64,000 nucleotides of DNA. Origin: Oscillospiraceae bacterium. GTDB taxonomy: Bacteria; Bacillota; Clostridia; Oscillospirales; Ruminococcaceae. Below the pieces are notes generated by a model, which was not told the origin of the DNA, ran no database searches, and saw nothing but the letters and a program-made list of their open reading frames with translations. Where the stretch lies: contig JAGAJN010000024.1 in the NCBI GenBank assembly GCA_017828975.1, positions 20,638-84,637 of the forward strand. The letters are read 5' to 3'. This document shows positions 62,459 to 64,000 of this stretch, in pieces (the first letter of the stretch is position 1; each line of letters starts with the position of its first letter). Position numbers and translations under genes: made by a program.

Positions 62459-63190
62459 TTTGCAGGGGATTTTATTTATTTGAAAATTTTGGTTAATATC
62501 TAGTGATTTTTGCTCAAAAGTGGGTGTCAAAACCCCGCCGCCCCAAGGAGCATATCTCCCCGAGGCGGCACTTCTTATACTAATCTTTCATCAATATGTA
62601 GACAACCAAAATAATCTATATAATTTATCTATTTGCCAATTAACAGATACTCTGACAGATTTTTTAACTGTTTACCCATAGAAATTCGATTATTTTCGTT
62701 TCGCTAAAATGTAAAGCAGAGTAAAGAGGGAGAGGTGAAAGGGAAGGGTGATTGCAAATTCTTCCTAGCGGAATAATTAGGGGAAACCGTTAGGGGAGGG
62801 AGAAACTCCCTGCTTTGCGTTAGGGTTTGTTGTGTCGCTATGCATTTTTGCATTTCCCATATAGGTTTCCCCTTTGCGGGAGAGCCACAAAAGGAACAGA
62901 GGAAACAAAGAAATGAAGAGAATATAAAGCAGACCGGGAAAAATCCAACTTTCACTTCACAGGAATACACATGCACAAAATAGTCTATATGATGGTAGAA
63001 GATTAGTATTAGTATTAAATGTACCGCAGTGAATTCTAAAGCTTGAAAAGCGGTATATGTTATACATAGCGTTTTCCGGAGCATCATAACGTGAAATACC
63101 TTTGCAGGTGCTGATATTCTCAAGAACGTAATACATTATCCTGTGCCTTGGTTCTTCCTTTGTCATTATAATACGGATTTTTCTTTGAGA
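62459..63190. other. Gene-free region after tRNA-Thr
   Basis: Holds a hairpin GCCGCC (62537-62542)/GGCGGC (62564-62569) with inner GGAG/CTCC, structured repeat copy 3 (62706-62900), and AT-rich DNA. A small minus-strand open frame starting near 63166 (69 residues) lacks a ribosome site and is not believed. Nothing else is recognised. Confidence 0.45.
62706..62900. repeat. Structured intergenic repeat, copy 3
   Basis: Shares AAAATGTAAAGCAG, TTCCTAGCGGAATAATTAGG and CTGCTTTGCGTTAGGGTTTG with copies 1 and 2. The long stem is GGGGAAACC (62780-62788)/GGTTTCCCC (62864-62872), where copies 1 and 2 have GGGGGAACC/GGTTCCCCC: both arms changed together. Inner hairpin AGGGAG-AAA-CTCCCT (62797-62811). 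Confidence 0.85.
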
Positions 63191-63219
63191 TTGACATAAT
63201 ATTTTAAATATGCTATAAT
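63191..63219 (+). promoter_or_regulatory. Consensus promoter for the 63310 gene
   Basis: TTGACA (63191-63196), 17-base spacer, TATAAT (63214-63219); leader of about 85 bases to the ATG. Confidence 0.85.
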
Positions 63220-63261
63220 TTTGACAGACAGTATGGTTTATTGACCATTTCATATTTTTAT

Positions 63262-63309
63262 GGGAGGAGCAGTATGATATAGACGCTGCTATATCATACG
63301 GGATTTTTT
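63262..63309 (+). promoter_or_regulatory. Attenuator-like hairpin with a Met-Ile-stop mini-ORF
   Basis: Ribosome site GGGAGGAG (63262-63269) precedes ATG-ATA-TAG (63274-63282). The hairpin GTATGATATAG (63272-63282)/CTATATCATAC (63289-63299) buries this mini-ORF and is followed by GGGATTTTTT, a terminator shape ending exactly at the next gene's ATG. The mini-ORF and the gene are in the same frame with the TAG between them. Confidence 0.6.
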
Positions 63310-63735
63310 ATGAAACAGAATACTTTGGAAAATATTATTGGATCTATTTCGGGTTGGACTAAAAGTGGGAAACAGAAATACACAAATAAGACTGAGAACG
63401 CTGAGATCAATTACTCTTCATTTACTATCAGCGGTGTATTGAAAAATACTAAGGTTAAAGAACTGACACAAGAAGAAATAAACGATACAGACAGGCGGTT
63501 ATTTTATTTTGTTTATGATGGAGATACAGAAAATCCTATTGAGAAAGCACTTTCGGGTGATAATTCAATGGATCTCATTATTGCTGCGGAACGATTTCGC
63601 TGCAAAGCCGGCGTTAATCCAAATCCTAAAATAACATTGACTGTTACTAATATGGAAGACATACTAAAAGATTATGTGAAAAATGGTGTTAAGAATTTTC
63701 ATAGGATAAAAATGATTGGTAAAAATATAGAATGA
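63310..63735 (+). CDS. Unknown protein downstream of an attenuator
   Basis: A 141-residue soluble, charged protein, not recognised. Sequence features: NYSSFTISGVLKNTKVKELTQEEINDTDRRLFYFVYDG and a C-terminal half with LIIAAERFRCKAGVNPNPKITLTVTNMEDILKDYVKNGVKNFH. Start ATG 63310 has only GGGA at spacing 6; the strong ribosome site further up serves the mini-ORF in the same frame. Composition is more AT-rich than the neighbours, a possible sign of acquisition. If ATG 63274 were used, the TAG at codon 3 would break it. Confidence 0.65.
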   Translation: MKQNTLENIIGSISGWTKSGKQKYTNKTENAEINYSSFTISGVLKNTKVKELTQEEINDTDRRLFYFVYDGDTENPIEKALSGDNSMDLIIAAERFRCKAGVNPNPKITLTVTNMEDILKDYVKNGVKNFHRIKMIGKNIE

Positions 63736-63798
63736 TATTGTCAATATCCCTTGACACATTTTCTACCCAAAATCCAAAATTGCTTTGGAATCAGCTCT

Positions 63799-63875
63799 CC
63801 GAAATGGAACAAATATCCATGGAGCGTAGCGAAATGGATATTTGTTCCATTTCGGGCGCCGCCCGGTCAGGCGGC
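63799..63875. repeat. Perfect 22-bp hairpin followed by a GC-rich hairpin
   Basis: 63799-63820 pairs without mismatch with 63834-63855 (CCGAAATGGAAC... outward), loop GGAGCGTAGCGAA. Directly after comes GCCGCC (63858-63863)/GGCGGC (63870-63875). No gene after it up to the window end; may be the edge of an element or a strong terminator lacking a T-run. Confidence 0.6.
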
Positions 63876-64000
63876 TGAAACGAGCGATTCATAGTACCTT
63901 TTTCGTTTGACAGCAGGCGGGAGCCCTCCGTTAGCCGAGCATATTCTGCGGTTGTTCCAATAGCTCATATAATACCGCCAGATCATTGTTTTCAACTCGG

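Noticed and set aside
62957-63166. Small minus-strand frame (about 69 residues) before the last gene
   Set aside because: No ribosome site, no homology seen and no repeat of codon bias; more likely spacer DNA or a decayed fragment.

Overview
The window is the chromosomal replication-origin region of a low- to mid-GC Firmicute, most likely a motile clostridium of the Ruminococcaceae/Oscillospirales type. The evidence is the gene order (mnmG-mnmE-khpB-yidC-yidD-rnpA-rpmH on the minus strand, then dnaA-dnaN-rlbA-recF-remB-gyrB-gyrA on the plus strand), a SpoVS gene, CCA-encoding tRNA genes, FliY/CheC/CheD-type chemotaxis proteins and sigma-A-like promoters with strong GGAGG ribosome sites. The species cannot be fixed from the sequence alone.

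Layout. 1-4.9 kb: minus-strand ribosome, tRNA-modification and membrane-insertion genes, with a parS-like site between mnmG and mnmE. 4.9-6.3 kb: gene-free region with AT-rich DNA, heptad repeats and a large structured intergenic repeat (copy 1). 6.3-8.3 kb: dnaA and a putative oriC full of TTTTCAACA-like boxes plus one canonical DnaA box. 8.3-17.1 kb: DNA replication, repair and topology genes and ymdB. 17.1-21 kb: spoVS, a membrane protein, a minus-strand PilZ-ParA-ComFB-like operon, and a YefM-YoeB toxin-antitoxin pair with a TGTACA operator. 21-29.7 kb: serine synthesis (serC-serA), small membrane proteins, structured repeat copy 2, recG, an RsuA-type pseudouridine synthase and an MsmK/UgpC-type sugar ABC ATPase.

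29.8-57.7 kb is one long flagellar/chemotaxis cluster read in one direction: rod and MS-ring (flgB, flgC, fliE, fliF), switch and export ATPase (fliG, fliH, fliI, fliJ), hook (fliK, flgD, flgE), stator (motA, motB), switch (fliM, fliY), cheY, export gate (fliO, fliP, fliQ, fliR, flhB, flhA), a SigD/FliA sigma factor, two distal rod-type proteins, cheC, cheD and a FapA/DUF342 protein. It lacks fliL, flhF, flhG, cheA, cheB, cheW, filament and late-hook genes, and carries a DUF975 gene between fliJ and fliK. 57.8-64 kb: tRNA-Pro, addA without addB, a membrane-anchored excisionase-like protein, tRNA-Thr, structured repeat copy 3, and an unknown gene behind an attenuator-like hairpin.

The most interesting items are the three-copy intergenic element with compensatory stem changes, the PilZ-ParA-ComFB-like operon, the divergent DnaA helix-turn-helix paired with unusual origin boxes, apparent AUU/AUA start codons behind good Shine-Dalgarno sequences, and a Met-Ile-stop mini-ORF inside a terminator-like hairpin before the last gene.
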